NCBI GenBank assembly: GCA_016201905.1 | Contig: JACQBQ010000018.1 | Location: forward strand, 79,971-143,970 | From: Candidatus Melainabacteria bacterium | GTDB taxonomy: Bacteria; Cyanobacteriota; Vampirovibrionia; 2-02-FULL-35-15 | Length of the DNA stretch: 64,000 nucleotides | Direction of reading: 5' to 3' | Shown: positions 1 to 7,987 of the stretch, piece after piece | Position numbering within the stretch: position 1 is the stretch's first letter | Layout of the letters: each line of letters begins with the position of its first letter | The notes under the pieces: model-generated | What the model saw: only the letters and a program-made list of their open reading frames with translations | What the model was told of the DNA's origin: nothing | The model's database searches: none | Made by a program: the position numbers and the translations under genes

Positions 1-787
1 TTAATTTTTTATTAATTACATCTAATATTTCTTCATCCATTTCTGTCGGATATGCATACATAAGGCGAATCCATTTGGCACCAGATTTGTCTGCTACTGC
101 TCTAAGTAAATCTGCAAGAGCTCTTCTTTTATAAATGTCAGTTCCATAAGCTGTACTATCCTGTGAAACCAAAACTATTTCTTTAACGCCATTTTTTACA
201 AGTGTTTTTGCTTCAGTTACTATGTCTTCAATGGTTCGTGATTTCATATCACCTCTTAGATAAGGAATAATACAGAAAGCACATCTATGATCACAGCCCT
301 CAGCAATTTTTAAATAAGCACTGGGACCGATTTGTGTATTTAAGCGAGGAGTAGATGAATTAGCTACTGCCATTGGTATTTCATCGACTCTAACTATCTT
401 TGAATCTTTGCCGGCATTTAAGTTAACAGTTACTTTTTTTACTACATCTAGAATATCTTTTATATTTCCTGTACCGACTACTGCTTGTGCTTGAGAGAAT
501 TCATCAAAAAGGTTTCCTTTAAATCTTTGAGCCATACAGCCAGTGATAATTAATTTTTGCTCTTTATTTGATAGCTCTGATAAGACTTCTTTACTTTCAT
601 TTGTACTTCCTTCTATAAATGTGCAGGTGTTTACAAGAGATAAATCAGCTTTATCGTGATCAGCTGTTATTGGATAGCCTGCAGCATGTAAGATACCTAT
701 GATATTTTCAGTATCCACAAGGTTTTTAGGGCATCCTAGGGTTGAAACACCAATGGTTGGTAACACTTTATGTTTTTTTGTCTTCAT
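1..787 (-). CDS. rimO: Ribosomal protein S12 methylthiotransferase RimO, C-terminus cut by the window edge
   Basis: Radical-SAM enzyme that adds a methylthio group to an aspartate of ribosomal protein S12. I translated it on the minus strand from an ATG at 785-787. The first residues include the RimO-type motif STLGCPKNLVDTE. Three N-terminal-domain cysteines (C19, C55, C84) fit the auxiliary [4Fe-4S] cluster, and CDHRCAFC (C165, C169, C172) is the radical-SAM cluster motif, followed by IIPYLRGDMKSR. About 262 codons are present; the family is usually about 430-450 residues, so the rest of the SAM domain and the TRAM domain lie outside the window. The wording of the motifs favours RimO over MiaB. 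It is divergent from queG with only about 31 bp between the starts, so both genes touch RNA modification or ribosome maturation. Confidence 0.9.
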   Translation of the reverse strand, partial: MKTKKHKVLPTIGVSTLGCPKNLVDTENIIGILHAAGYPITADHDKADLSLVNTCTFIEGSTNESKEVLSELSNKEQKLIITGCMAQRFKGNLFDEFSQAQAVVGTGNIKDILDVVKKVTVNLNAGKDSKIVRVDEIPMAVANSSTPRLNTQIGPSAYLKIAEGCDHRCAFCIIPYLRGDMKSRTIEDIVTEAKTLVKNGVKEIVLVSQDSTAYGTDIYKRRALADLLRAVADKSGAKWIRLMYAYPTEMDEEILDVINKKL

Positions 788-818
788 ATTAAGAGGTTTA
801 TAATTATATCAAATTGAT

Positions 819-1943
819 ATGGATATAAAACAATTAATCACTGAAATAGCCTTTGACCTTGGTTTTGATGCTGTTGGCATTACAGTAGCTGATGATTTAG
901 AAAAATCAAATGAGCATTTTATACGGTGGAGAGAAAAAGGATTTGCTGGAGATATGAAATATCTTCTCAGAGAAAACCCAATAAATGCAAAGCCAAAACA
1001 AATTCTTCCGGAAGCTAAATCAGTAATTAGCTTGCTTGTAAATTATTACACAGAACCACCCAGCGATCCTGGAGCTAACTATGGGAGGGTTGCAGCTTAT
1101 GCGGTAGGGCTAGATTATCATAAGGTCTTAAGAAAAAAAATAAGACAATTTCAAGAAAAGATTGAGAAAAATATTGGTAAACACTTTCTTTCAAGAGGTT
1201 TTTCTGACTCTGTGCCATTGCTTGAAAAGTCATTTGCAAGGAATTCTGGCTTAGGTTTTTTTGGAAAACATACTTTAATTATTAATAAACCATTTGGCTC
1301 TTATTTTTTTATATGTGAGTTAATCTCAGATCTTGAAATTGAAACTACCCATGAAATCTCTGGCACATGTGGACAGTGTACAAGGTGCAAGGATATTTGC
1401 CCGACTAGTGCTTTAGATAATGAATATCAGCTTGATGCAAGGCTTTGCATTTCGTATTTAACCATTGAAAATAAAGAAAACATTCCACTTGAATTAAGAG
1501 AAAAAATAGGACCGTGGGTTTTTGGCTGTGACTTATGTCAGATGATTTGTCCTTATAATAAAGAAATTAAATCTACAAATTGGGAAGAGTTTAAACCAGA
1601 GTCAGGAGCTAGCCACTGGTTGAGCTTAAAAGAGATTTTAAGTATTAAATCTGAAAAAGAATTTCACGACAAGTTTTGTCATACACCACTTACCAGGCCA
1701 AAAAGGTCTGGGCTTTTAAGAAATGCAGCTGTTGTTGCAGGAAACAGGCTGGCAGAAAATGTTTTACCGGAGCTGATTTGGCTAGCTGAAAATGAGCCAG
1801 ATCTGGTTATTAGAGAACATGTTTTGTGGGCATTGTCTAAATATCCAGATCGCAAGGCTAGTCAAATAGTTAGTAAGTTTGCGACACGTCATTGCGAGGA
1901 ACAAAGTGACGAAGCAATCTTACTAACTTATTCACATTTTTGA
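819..1943 (+). CDS. queG: Epoxyqueuosine reductase QueG
   Basis: Cobalamin- and iron-sulfur-dependent reductase for the last step of queuosine synthesis in tRNA. The sequence has the two ferredoxin-type cysteine runs expected of QueG: CGQCTRCKDICPTSAL and, further on, FGCDLCQMICPYN, giving two [4Fe-4S] clusters. The C-terminal part (around residues 285-350, with LIWLAENEPDLVIREHVLWAL) looks like the HEAT-like repeats of the longer QueG forms. At 374 residues the length is normal. Oddity: the last residues, RHCEEQSDEAI and a few after, are encoded by a dispersed palindromic repeat that also supplies the TGA stop, so the original C-terminus has been replaced or extended. Confidence 0.93.
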   Translation: MDIKQLITEIAFDLGFDAVGITVADDLEKSNEHFIRWREKGFAGDMKYLLRENPINAKPKQILPEAKSVISLLVNYYTEPPSDPGANYGRVAAYAVGLDYHKVLRKKIRQFQEKIEKNIGKHFLSRGFSDSVPLLEKSFARNSGLGFFGKHTLIINKPFGSYFFICELISDLEIETTHEISGTCGQCTRCKDICPTSALDNEYQLDARLCISYLTIENKENIPLELREKIGPWVFGCDLCQMICPYNKEIKSTNWEEFKPESGASHWLSLKEILSIKSEKEFHDKFCHTPLTRPKRSGLLRNAAVVAGNRLAENVLPELIWLAENEPDLVIREHVLWALSKYPDRKASQIVSKFATRHCEEQSDEAILLTYSHF

Positions 1944-1981
1944 GATTGCTTCGTTGGCTCTTTGAGCCTCCTCGCACTGAC
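1888..1981. repeat. Dispersed palindromic element, TGTCATTGCGAGG family, copy 1
   Basis: The left arm (about 1888-1920, with CATTGCGAGGA and GACGAAGCAATCT) is repeated in inverted form at 1943-1979 (AGATTGCTTCG ... CCTCGCA). The left arm lies inside the end of queG and is translated; the queG stop codon is in the loop region. Related copies are at 50071-50141 and 54567-54660. It looks like a small non-autonomous palindromic element; no coding capacity of its own is seen. Confidence 0.85.
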
Positions 1982-1996
1982 AACTGGAAGTAATAT

Positions 1997-2773
1997 TTAT
2001 TTCAAGTGTTTAATTAATTCACTGTGTATAAATCCATTAGTGGCAACGATTTCTTTGCTGTAGAGATCATATTTTTTACCTTTAAACTTTGTGATTTTTC
2101 CACCTGCTTCTTTTAAAATGAGTGCCCCAGCTGCTACGTCCCACGGACTAAGTTTTAATTCCCAGAAACCATCTACTTTTCCTGATGCTACATAACACAA
2201 ATCAAGTGCTGCTGCACCGTCCCTTCTGACACCTTGACTAACTAGGGTTAGGTTTCGAAAGTTATTAAAATTATTTGTTTTAGGGTTTTTTCTGTCATAT
2301 GAAAATCCTGTTACAAGAAGGCTATCTCTTAAAGTTTTAATTTTTGAGACTGAGATTACTTTTCTATTTAATTTTGCACCTTTATTTTTTCTTGCGCTAT
2401 AAAGCTCATCGGTTAAAGGATTTTTTATAAGCCCAAATTCAAGAATGTTATTTACAGAAAAACCAATTGATATGCAAAAGCATGGATAACCGTGTGCAAA
2501 ATTTGTTGTTCCATCTATTGGATCAATAAACCATTGATACTTTAAGTTTTTTGTGTGTATGCCTGATTCTTCAGCAACTATAGAATGATCAGGATACTTT
2601 GAGTTTATTTCTTTTAATATTAGAGCTTCAACTTCATGATCAACATTAGTTACCAGATTAAAATCACCTTTTTTATAAGAGATTGTTCTTATTTTGTCGT
2701 AACTTTTTAGAATTACTCTATTAGCTTTTTCTATTAGTTGTTTTGCAAAGTTAAATACATTGTCCACAAGCAC
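1997..2773 (-). CDS. Inositol monophosphatase family protein (SuhB-like)
   Basis: Mg-dependent phosphatase of the IMPase/FIG fold; possible substrates are myo-inositol 1-phosphate or other small sugar phosphates, and sequence alone does not settle which. Metal-binding motifs are present in order: EE in VAEESG, then IDPIDGTTNFAHG (the DPIDGT metal site) and near the end SPWDVAAGALILKEAGG. The length of 258 residues is typical. The chosen start is GTG at 2771-2773; a second GTG lies two codons later and neither has a clear Shine-Dalgarno sequence. The gene faces queG tail to tail, with a palindromic repeat between them. Confidence 0.88.
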   Translation of the reverse strand: MLVDNVFNFAKQLIEKANRVILKSYDKIRTISYKKGDFNLVTNVDHEVEALILKEINSKYPDHSIVAEESGIHTKNLKYQWFIDPIDGTTNFAHGYPCFCISIGFSVNNILEFGLIKNPLTDELYSARKNKGAKLNRKVISVSKIKTLRDSLLVTGFSYDRKNPKTNNFNNFRNLTLVSQGVRRDGAAALDLCYVASGKVDGFWELKLSPWDVAAGALILKEAGGKITKFKGKKYDLYSKEIVATNGFIHSELIKHLK

Positions 2774-3098
2774 AAATTCTAATTTAAAAATAAGGGTAAT
2801 GAGTTTAGAGTTTAGGTTTTAAACCATTTTTTGCCTTGACTTGTATATGTAGCTTGTTATCGGTCAGTGTTCTTAACCTTTATTCTTAACTAATCAAGAT
2901 AATGTTTGCAAGTTAAGAGATTTAGGTTTTTCATCAATTTTCCTAAAAATTTCTTTAAAAAATCAGTGTTTTAACCCCACTTTAGTATTAAGCCATACTT
3001 AAATATAAAATATTTATATATTTTTTAATACATTCGTCAATACTACGATAGATTATATATTCGGAACGAACGGTAATAAAAAAGTAAGAGGGAGAAAT
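2774..3098. other. Gene-free region upstream of a small regulator gene
   Basis: About 325 bp between two divergently transcribed genes. It is very AT-rich and contains short TTCTTAAC repeats near 2870-2890. I see no RNA gene or open frame. The promoter of the following small regulator presumably lies here, and a good Shine-Dalgarno sequence (AGGGAGA) precedes its ATG. Confidence 0.5.
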
Positions 3099-3353
3099 AT
3101 GGATACATTGTTAAATCAACAACAAAGCCGAAAGAAAACTGGTCCTAAGCCTTTATATGGAGAAGCAAAAAAGATGGTTTCATTCCGTCTATCTCCAAGG
3201 GCATTGGAAATAATCAGACATGTTGCTACACAAAAAGGTGTAAGCCAAGCTGAAGTTATTGAACAATGGGCTCGTTTAATTGGCAGTAATGCAGATAGTC
3301 TTTTCACACAAAAGACTGAAGCTGTCAGTGAACTAGTTCCATCATTAAACTAG
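3099..3353 (+). CDS. Small ribbon-helix-helix-like protein
   Basis: An 84-residue protein with a basic N-terminal stretch (residues about 10-28, including RKKTGPKPLYGEAKK) and a core, KMVSFRLSPRALEIIRHVA followed by QKGVSQAEVIEQWAR. This matches the beta-strand plus two helices of ribbon-helix-helix (CopG/Arc-type) DNA binders. It has a strong Shine-Dalgarno sequence, AGGGAGA, and is followed by a clear intrinsic terminator, so it forms a one-gene transcript. It probably acts as a DNA-binding regulator; its target is unknown. No adjacent toxin gene is seen, which argues against a classic antitoxin. Confidence 0.7.
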   Translation: MDTLLNQQQSRKKTGPKPLYGEAKKMVSFRLSPRALEIIRHVATQKGVSQAEVIEQWARLIGSNADSLFTQKTEAVSELVPSLN

Positions 3354-3376
3354 TAAGCTTTGATTGTAAAAAATTT

Positions 3377-3413
3377 AAAAGCCCTCAGGATTTATTCTGG
3401 GGGCTTTTATTTT
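3377..3413 (+). terminator. Rho-independent terminator after the small regulator gene
   Basis: The inverted repeat AAAAGCCCTCAG / CTGGGGGCTTTT (12 bp with one G-T pair, loop of about 8 nt) is followed by a T-rich tail. It ends the transcript of the 84-residue protein; being A-flanked on the left, it may also serve the converging gene on the minus strand. Confidence 0.85.
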
Positions 3414-3434
3414 GTAAGAGAAAAAAGAAATTTA

Positions 3435-3650
3435 TCAACTGACTTTACTTACCGGATAAATCATTTTATTTGAGACCAGTGTCTTTGATATAATTTCAGG
3501 TTCTTTTTGAATCGGTTCATTTTTATACTGCAATAAATATCTTCTTAGAGCTTCTCTTATAAGTGAACTTCTAGTTCTGTGTTCAAGCTCTGCAATTTTG
3601 TCGATCTCTTGTAAAAACTCATTTTGAAAATTTACTAAAACTTTTGCCAT
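3435..3650 (-). CDS. CopG-type ribbon-helix-helix regulator
   Basis: A 71-residue protein whose N-terminal half, AKVLVNFQNEFLQEIDKIA then ELEHRTRSSLIREALRRYL, is a textbook ribbon-helix-helix domain: a strand with alternating residues, a helix, a short turn with RTRS, and a second helix. The last 25 residues look unstructured. It converges on the other small regulator (3099-3353) across a shared terminator. It likely binds DNA as a dimer; target unknown. No toxin partner is next to it, so a solitary regulator is more likely than half of a toxin-antitoxin pair. Confidence 0.75.
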   Translation of the reverse strand: MAKVLVNFQNEFLQEIDKIAELEHRTRSSLIREALRRYLLQYKNEPIQKEPEIISKTLVSNKMIYPVSKVS

Positions 3651-3764
3651 AATTGTTTTTCCTTTTTTCTGTTTTGCTTAAATTAATTTTATCAACAATT
3701 AAATTTTAGACAATGGATTTATACAGTTATAAGAAAATATTCATAAAGCATTAATAATAGAAAT

Positions 3765-4739
3765 CTATTTTATAAAGTTGCTGGCAGACATTATTATTTC
3801 GCGAATATCATCATGTTTGGGCTGCCAATTTAAGTCTTTTCGTATTTTACTTGAATCTGCAATTAATACAGGTGGATCTCCTGGTCTCCTCTTACAAAGT
3901 TTGTATTGAATGTCTTTTTTTAGAACTTCTTTTGCTGAGTTTACAATTTCTAATACAGAATATCCATGACCGTAGCCTATGTTATAAATGATTTCATGTT
4001 TTTTGTTTGTAATGAGTATCTCAAGTGCTCTTATGTGGGCGTGGATTAAATCTGCTACATGTATATAATCCCTAATTGCAGTACCGTCTTTAGTGGGATA
4101 ATCATTGCCGTAAACTGATAACTCATAGTTTTTGTTGTTTGCAGCTCTAATTACTAGAGGAATTAAATGTGTTTCGGGATTATGGTTTTCACCATGCTTT
4201 TTAGATGCACCGGCTACATTGAAATATCTAAGAGCAATATAATCTAAATTATGGTTTTGCTTATACCACGCAAGGGCTTTTTCAAAAGCTAGTTTTGACT
4301 CACCATATGGATTAATTGGTTTTGTTTGTGTCTCTTCTTTTATTGGTATATCATCAGGCTTTGGTATTCCATATGTTGCGCAGGTAGATGAAAATACAAT
4401 TTTTTTTACATTGAAACGAATCATTACGTCTAACAGGTTTTGAGCTTGACAAAAATTTATATCAAAGTACTTCAATGGATCTCTCATTGACTCTTCAACT
4501 AAAGCTGCTCCTGCAAAGTGCAAAACAATATCAATCTTATTTTCTTTAAAAATTTTTTCTACAGAAGCAGTATTGCCAATGTTTGTATTAAAAAAAGGAA
4601 TATTAGGGGGTATTGCTTCCATGTGTCCTGTCGAAAGATCATCTACAGCTAGGACCTCGTATCCTTCTTCAAGTAACATTTCTGAAGCTATTGAGCCTAT
4701 GTATCCTGCAGCGCCAGTTACTAGTATTTTAGATTTCAA
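3765..4739 (-). CDS. galE: UDP-glucose 4-epimerase GalE
   Basis: NAD-dependent short-chain dehydrogenase-type epimerase interconverting UDP-glucose and UDP-galactose, for surface polysaccharide or galactose use. The NAD-binding motif TGAAGYIGS is at residues 8-16, the catalytic S-T-C/YxxxK set is visible as FSSTCATYG and NPYGESK, and the C-terminal substrate part carries NIGYGHGYSVLEI and RRPGDPP, all typical of GalE. The 324-residue length fits. It lies 16 bp downstream of a sigma factor gene on the same strand, so the two are probably co-transcribed, which would link the epimerase to an alternative sigma factor. Confidence 0.93.
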   Translation of the reverse strand: MKSKILVTGAAGYIGSIASEMLLEEGYEVLAVDDLSTGHMEAIPPNIPFFNTNIGNTASVEKIFKENKIDIVLHFAGAALVEESMRDPLKYFDINFCQAQNLLDVMIRFNVKKIVFSSTCATYGIPKPDDIPIKEETQTKPINPYGESKLAFEKALAWYKQNHNLDYIALRYFNVAGASKKHGENHNPETHLIPLVIRAANNKNYELSVYGNDYPTKDGTAIRDYIHVADLIHAHIRALEILITNKKHEIIYNIGYGHGYSVLEIVNSAKEVLKKDIQYKLCKRRPGDPPVLIADSSKIRKDLNWQPKHDDIREIIMSASNFIK

Positions 4740-4755
4740 ACTTTTGGGAGCCTTT

Positions 4756-5583
4756 TTATTTTTTACTATCTTTTTTTTGAAGATTCATTTTATTACCAAG
4801 CAAGATTCTTTGTAACTCTGCTGTGGCAGCCCTAAGTCTCCTCGATACCTGCATTTGGGAAATTCCTAGTCTTCTTGCAACTTCTGTTTGACTTAGATCT
4901 TTATAGTAAGTCATTTCAACTACTTGTCTTAGATTGTCTTTTAGCTGGCGTATGGCTGCTTGAAGCATTATATTGTCTTCTTCTGAACCAAATTTAAGCT
5001 GGTGGGATGAATCTTCTAATGTATCTATAAGTAGTTGTTCACTGGTTCCATCAGTAGTTAATGTTTGGTCAAGCGAAATAAGTGTTCTTCTGCGATCAAC
5101 TTCATAGGCCTCAGATATTTTATCAGGGTGAATCTGTAGAACTTCAGCAACTTCAGCATCTGTAGGTTCTCGTCCCAGCTCATGAATTAAATCCTGGACT
5201 AGTCTTGAAATCCTGAAACTTAATTCCTGTAGTTCTCTTGGAGCCCTAATCATTGATGTTTTATCTCTTAGGTAGTGTCTTATTTCACCGGTGATTAAAT
5301 GTGTGGCATAAGTATGAAACTTTGCTCCAGCATCAGGATCAAACTGTTCAATTGCTTTAACAAGTCCAATACTGCCTACCTGAATCAGATCATCAACAGG
5401 GTCTGTGCTTCGTCTGGCTAAACCATAAGCAATTCTTTTAACTAAAGAAATAGAATATTGAACGATTTTATCTCTTATATTTTTATCTTTGGTTTTATGA
5501 TATTGAGAAAGAAGTTTATGAATATCCTTACTATCTAATTCATCAAAATCTGTTGATGTTGAGTTTATTGGACTGGGTGACAT
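4756..5583 (-). CDS. RNA polymerase sigma factor, SigB/SigF/SigG-type (group 3)
   Basis: Alternative sigma-70-family factor. Region 2 is seen as DDLIQVGSIGLVKAIEQFD then FHTYATHLITGEIRHYLRDK. Region 3 follows (LGREPTDAEVAEVLQI). Region 4, near the C-terminus, has the helix-turn-helix LSQTEVARRLGISQMQVSRR. At 275 residues, without the long region 1 of primary sigma factors, it fits the stress/sporulation-type group, which includes the cyanobacterial SigF. No anti-sigma factor gene is adjacent. It is the first gene of a likely operon with galE; the divergent neighbour is an ABC ATPase gene 116 bp away. Confidence 0.88.
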   Translation of the reverse strand: MSPSPINSTSTDFDELDSKDIHKLLSQYHKTKDKNIRDKIVQYSISLVKRIAYGLARRSTDPVDDLIQVGSIGLVKAIEQFDPDAGAKFHTYATHLITGEIRHYLRDKTSMIRAPRELQELSFRISRLVQDLIHELGREPTDAEVAEVLQIHPDKISEAYEVDRRRTLISLDQTLTTDGTSEQLLIDTLEDSSHQLKFGSEEDNIMLQAAIRQLKDNLRQVVEMTYYKDLSQTEVARRLGISQMQVSRRLRAATAELQRILLGNKMNLQKKDSKK

Positions 5584-5699
5584 GCAGTCTTTACCTTTAT
5601 TAAATATATTTTAAGTGTTAGACAATTACTATTATATTTGCTTTATGATGAGCATATTTATTAAAATGTTACCACAGTATGGCCGCTAACTGAATTAAT

Positions 5700-6647
5700 A
5701 TGAAAGTTTTAGAAGTACATAACTTAACTGTATCTTTTGATGGTAAAGCTGCTGTTGATAATGTTTCTTTTGATCTTAATTCAGGTGAAATTGTGGGTTT
5801 GGTTGGTGAATCAGGATGCGGTAAGTCTTTAACAGCTTTTTCTATACTAGGAATTTCACCTCCAAGCAGTATATTGAGTGGAAAAATTATTTATAAAGAT
5901 ACTGATTTGTTGTCAATGGATGATGAATCAAAAAGAAAAATCAGAGGAAATAAAATATCCCTTATACCCCAAGATCCCTTGTCAGCTTTAAATCCTGTTT
6001 ATACCATTGGTGAGCAAATATCAGAAGTCTTAGAGGTTCACAAAAATGCTACACATCAGCAGGCTCTTTTAGAGTCTGAAAAAGTATTAGAAAGTGTCAA
6101 CATCCCAAACCCAAAACAAAGATTAAAAGATTATCCACATCAATTCTCAGGTGGTATGAAGCAAAGAGCACTTATTGCAATGGCTTTAGTGGCAGAACCG
6201 GATATATTAATTGCGGATGAGCCTACTACAGCTTTAGATGTAACTATTCAGTTGCAAATATTAGAAATCATGAAAGGCCTAAAAAATAAAGGCAAGGCTA
6301 TTTTATTAATCACTCATGATTTAGCGCAAGTGGCTGAAGTATGTGATCGTGTTTTTGTAATGTATATGGGAAAAATTGTTGAATCTGCACCTACACGAGA
6401 AATATTTCTTAACCCGAAACATCCTTATACAATTGGTTTGCTCAACTCTCTTCCAAGTGACAGTAAAAAATCATTAAGCCCAATTCTAGGCCAGCCGCCA
6501 AGTATAGATTCTATTCCACAGGGCTGTGCATTTAACCCTCGATGTCCATTTGTTTTCGATAAGTGTAAAAAAGAAGTACCAGAATTATATGATGTAAAAA
6601 GCTCAAACGATCATAAGAGTAGATGCTTCTTAGAAATTAAAAATTAA
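5700..6647 (+). CDS. Oligopeptide/dipeptide ABC transporter ATP-binding protein (OppD/DppD-like)
   Basis: Cytoplasmic ATPase subunit of a peptide- or nickel-type ABC importer. It has Walker A GESGCGKS, Q-loop PQDPLSALNP, signature FSGGMKQR, Walker B ILIADEPTTALD and H-loop LITHDL. The C-terminal extension with FNPRCPFVFDKC is the oligopeptide-transporter C-terminal region specific to OppD/DppD/OppF/DppF. It stands alone: no permease or binding-protein gene adjoins it, so its partners must be elsewhere. It overlaps the convergent atpB tail to tail by 4 bp. Confidence 0.9.
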   Translation: MKVLEVHNLTVSFDGKAAVDNVSFDLNSGEIVGLVGESGCGKSLTAFSILGISPPSSILSGKIIYKDTDLLSMDDESKRKIRGNKISLIPQDPLSALNPVYTIGEQISEVLEVHKNATHQQALLESEKVLESVNIPNPKQRLKDYPHQFSGGMKQRALIAMALVAEPDILIADEPTTALDVTIQLQILEIMKGLKNKGKAILLITHDLAQVAEVCDRVFVMYMGKIVESAPTREIFLNPKHPYTIGLLNSLPSDSKKSLSPILGQPPSIDSIPQGCAFNPRCPFVFDKCKKEVPELYDVKSSNDHKSRCFLEIKN

Positions 6648-7375
6648 TGTTCTTCAGCATGCTCTCCATGAGCAACTGCAGTACCTATGTAAACAGTGGT
6701 AAGCAGTGAAAATACTAAAGCTTGTATTAAGCCTACAAAGAGTTCAAATGCTAGAGCAAACATTGGCAAGACCAGAGCAACTAATCCTAGGATAGACATT
6801 ACAAGCACTTCGCCAGCAATAGTGTTTGCAAAAAGCCGTAGCGATAATGTCAAAGGCCTTATTAACAAATCCAACCATTCAACAAATCCTAAAGGCTTAA
6901 AATAATTTAGGATGTATCCAGCTCCTCCGGATTTAATACCAGCAATAATATATGTTACTAATGAAATTAGTGCCATACCAGCTGTAACATTTATATCTGC
7001 TGCTGGTGAAGAGCCTTCCCAGTGATTACCATTGTCTAATTTTGGCCACCAACTAAATGCCTCTCCTATTTTCCATGGCATAAGTCCAAGCCAGTAGGCA
7101 AAGAGCGTGAAAATAAAAATGCCACCAATTAATGGAATATAATTTTTGCCTTTTTTACCTGGGATTTGAGATGAAGTTAAACCGTTTATTAATTGCCATA
7201 TTGTTTCCAGGATGGTTTGTCTTAAACTGTAACCCTCAATCCTTAGATTTCTTGTTAGAAGAAATGAGACAGCTAATATTGAAGCCATGATTACCCATGA
7301 ATAAGCGATGGTATCCATATGGACTTTCTGTCCTAGTATTTCATTTGTAATATGTACTCCAAGAGAAGATGACAT
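6644..7375 (-). CDS. atpB: ATP synthase F0 subunit a
   Basis: Membrane stator subunit of F-type ATP synthase that forms the proton half-channels beside the c-ring. The essential arginine is seen in TLSLRLFANTIAGEVLV, and several hydrophobic helices follow in the expected order, ending in VAHGEHAEEH. The 243-residue length is within the family range. It is the last gene of a three-gene minus-strand cluster with the accessory Z- and I-like genes. The usual downstream genes for c, b, delta, alpha, gamma, beta and epsilon are absent, because a converging ABC ATPase gene follows at once, so the operon is split in this genome. Confidence 0.93.
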   Translation of the reverse strand: MSSSLGVHITNEILGQKVHMDTIAYSWVIMASILAVSFLLTRNLRIEGYSLRQTILETIWQLINGLTSSQIPGKKGKNYIPLIGGIFIFTLFAYWLGLMPWKIGEAFSWWPKLDNGNHWEGSSPAADINVTAGMALISLVTYIIAGIKSGGAGYILNYFKPLGFVEWLDLLIRPLTLSLRLFANTIAGEVLVMSILGLVALVLPMFALAFELFVGLIQALVFSLLTTVYIGTAVAHGEHAEEH

Positions 7376-7396
7376 TTTTATTCAATTAAAATTTAT

Positions 7397-7759
7397 TTAT
7401 TCCTTAATTTGCATATTTGCATAAAACCAGACAAAAATTAAATATATTGTTTGGCAAATCGCAAAACCAATAAATAATGCTATCAGGTTAGAATGCAATT
7501 TGTGAACAAGTATTGCGCAAGGCAGGGCTACAATTACAAGCCTAATTGGAAAACCTAAAAGAACAAATATTTTACTATAGCTGCTGGCCTTAATTAATTG
7601 TGTGTAAGTAAATGATGTGAGCCCACTGATTAGTATTCCTGTCAAAATTGAAAACTCTTTATATATTAAATAAATCAGACTTATTAAACAAGTTATACCT
7701 GCTTGTGTGTAAGATATTTTGTTTAACATATCAGTAAAACTAGTTATCTTTATTTTCAT
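7397..7759 (-). CDS. ATP synthase subunit I-like membrane protein
   Basis: About 120 residues, with four predicted membrane helices (for example ITCLISLIYLIYKEFSI and IALFIGFAICQTIYLIFVWF), ending with a polar tail. Size, topology and position between the Z-like gene and atpB match the AtpI protein, which assists c-ring assembly. I chose the ATG at 7757-7759; a TTG three codons upstream is also possible. The start overlaps the end of the preceding gene by about 20 bp, which suggests translational coupling. Sequence conservation in this family is weak, so the call rests mainly on context. Confidence 0.65.
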   Translation of the reverse strand: MKIKITSFTDMLNKISYTQAGITCLISLIYLIYKEFSILTGILISGLTSFTYTQLIKASSYSKIFVLLGFPIRLVIVALPCAILVHKLHSNLIALFIGFAICQTIYLIFVWFYANMQIKE

Positions 7760-7955
7760 TTTTCCCAAGCTGATTTTTATAAATCTGATTTGATTTAATT
7801 ACAAGTCTGGCTAAGCCGAAAATTATTGCTGTGATTCCGAAAATTATTGCTAGTGCTGGACTAGTGTGAAATTTTTTGTCGAGATAGTTCCCAAATGTAG
7901 CCAGTAGGGCTGTAAGAACAAAAACCCCAAAAATTAAATCATAAAGAAGACCCAT
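7740..7955 (-). CDS. AtpZ/AtpQ-like ATP synthase accessory protein
   Basis: A 71-residue protein with two hydrophobic helices (LIFGVFVLTALLATFGNYL and SPALAIIFGITAIIFGLARLV) and a short polar tail. The pattern G-x-x-L-D with two helices, encoded directly before subunit I and subunit a, matches the AtpZ family of F0F1 accessory proteins. It is the first gene of the cluster, and its start lies about 30 bp from the divergent TPR gene. The call is supported by context more than by motif. Confidence 0.6.
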   Translation of the reverse strand: MGLLYDLIFGVFVLTALLATFGNYLDKKFHTSPALAIIFGITAIIFGLARLVIKSNQIYKNQLGKNENKDN

Positions 7956-7987
7956 GAGGGCATTATAGCTTAAAATAGTATATTGAA

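Noticed and set aside
3099-3650. The two small ribbon-helix-helix genes as a toxin-antitoxin module
   Set aside because: Both encode DNA-binding-type proteins, they converge and have no toxin-like partner (no RelE, PIN or MazF motif nearby).
4756-5583. The sigma factor as a sporulation factor
   Set aside because: The SigB/F/G family also serves stress and envelope functions, and no sporulation gene or anti-sigma gene is nearby; the Gram-negative envelope argues against it.
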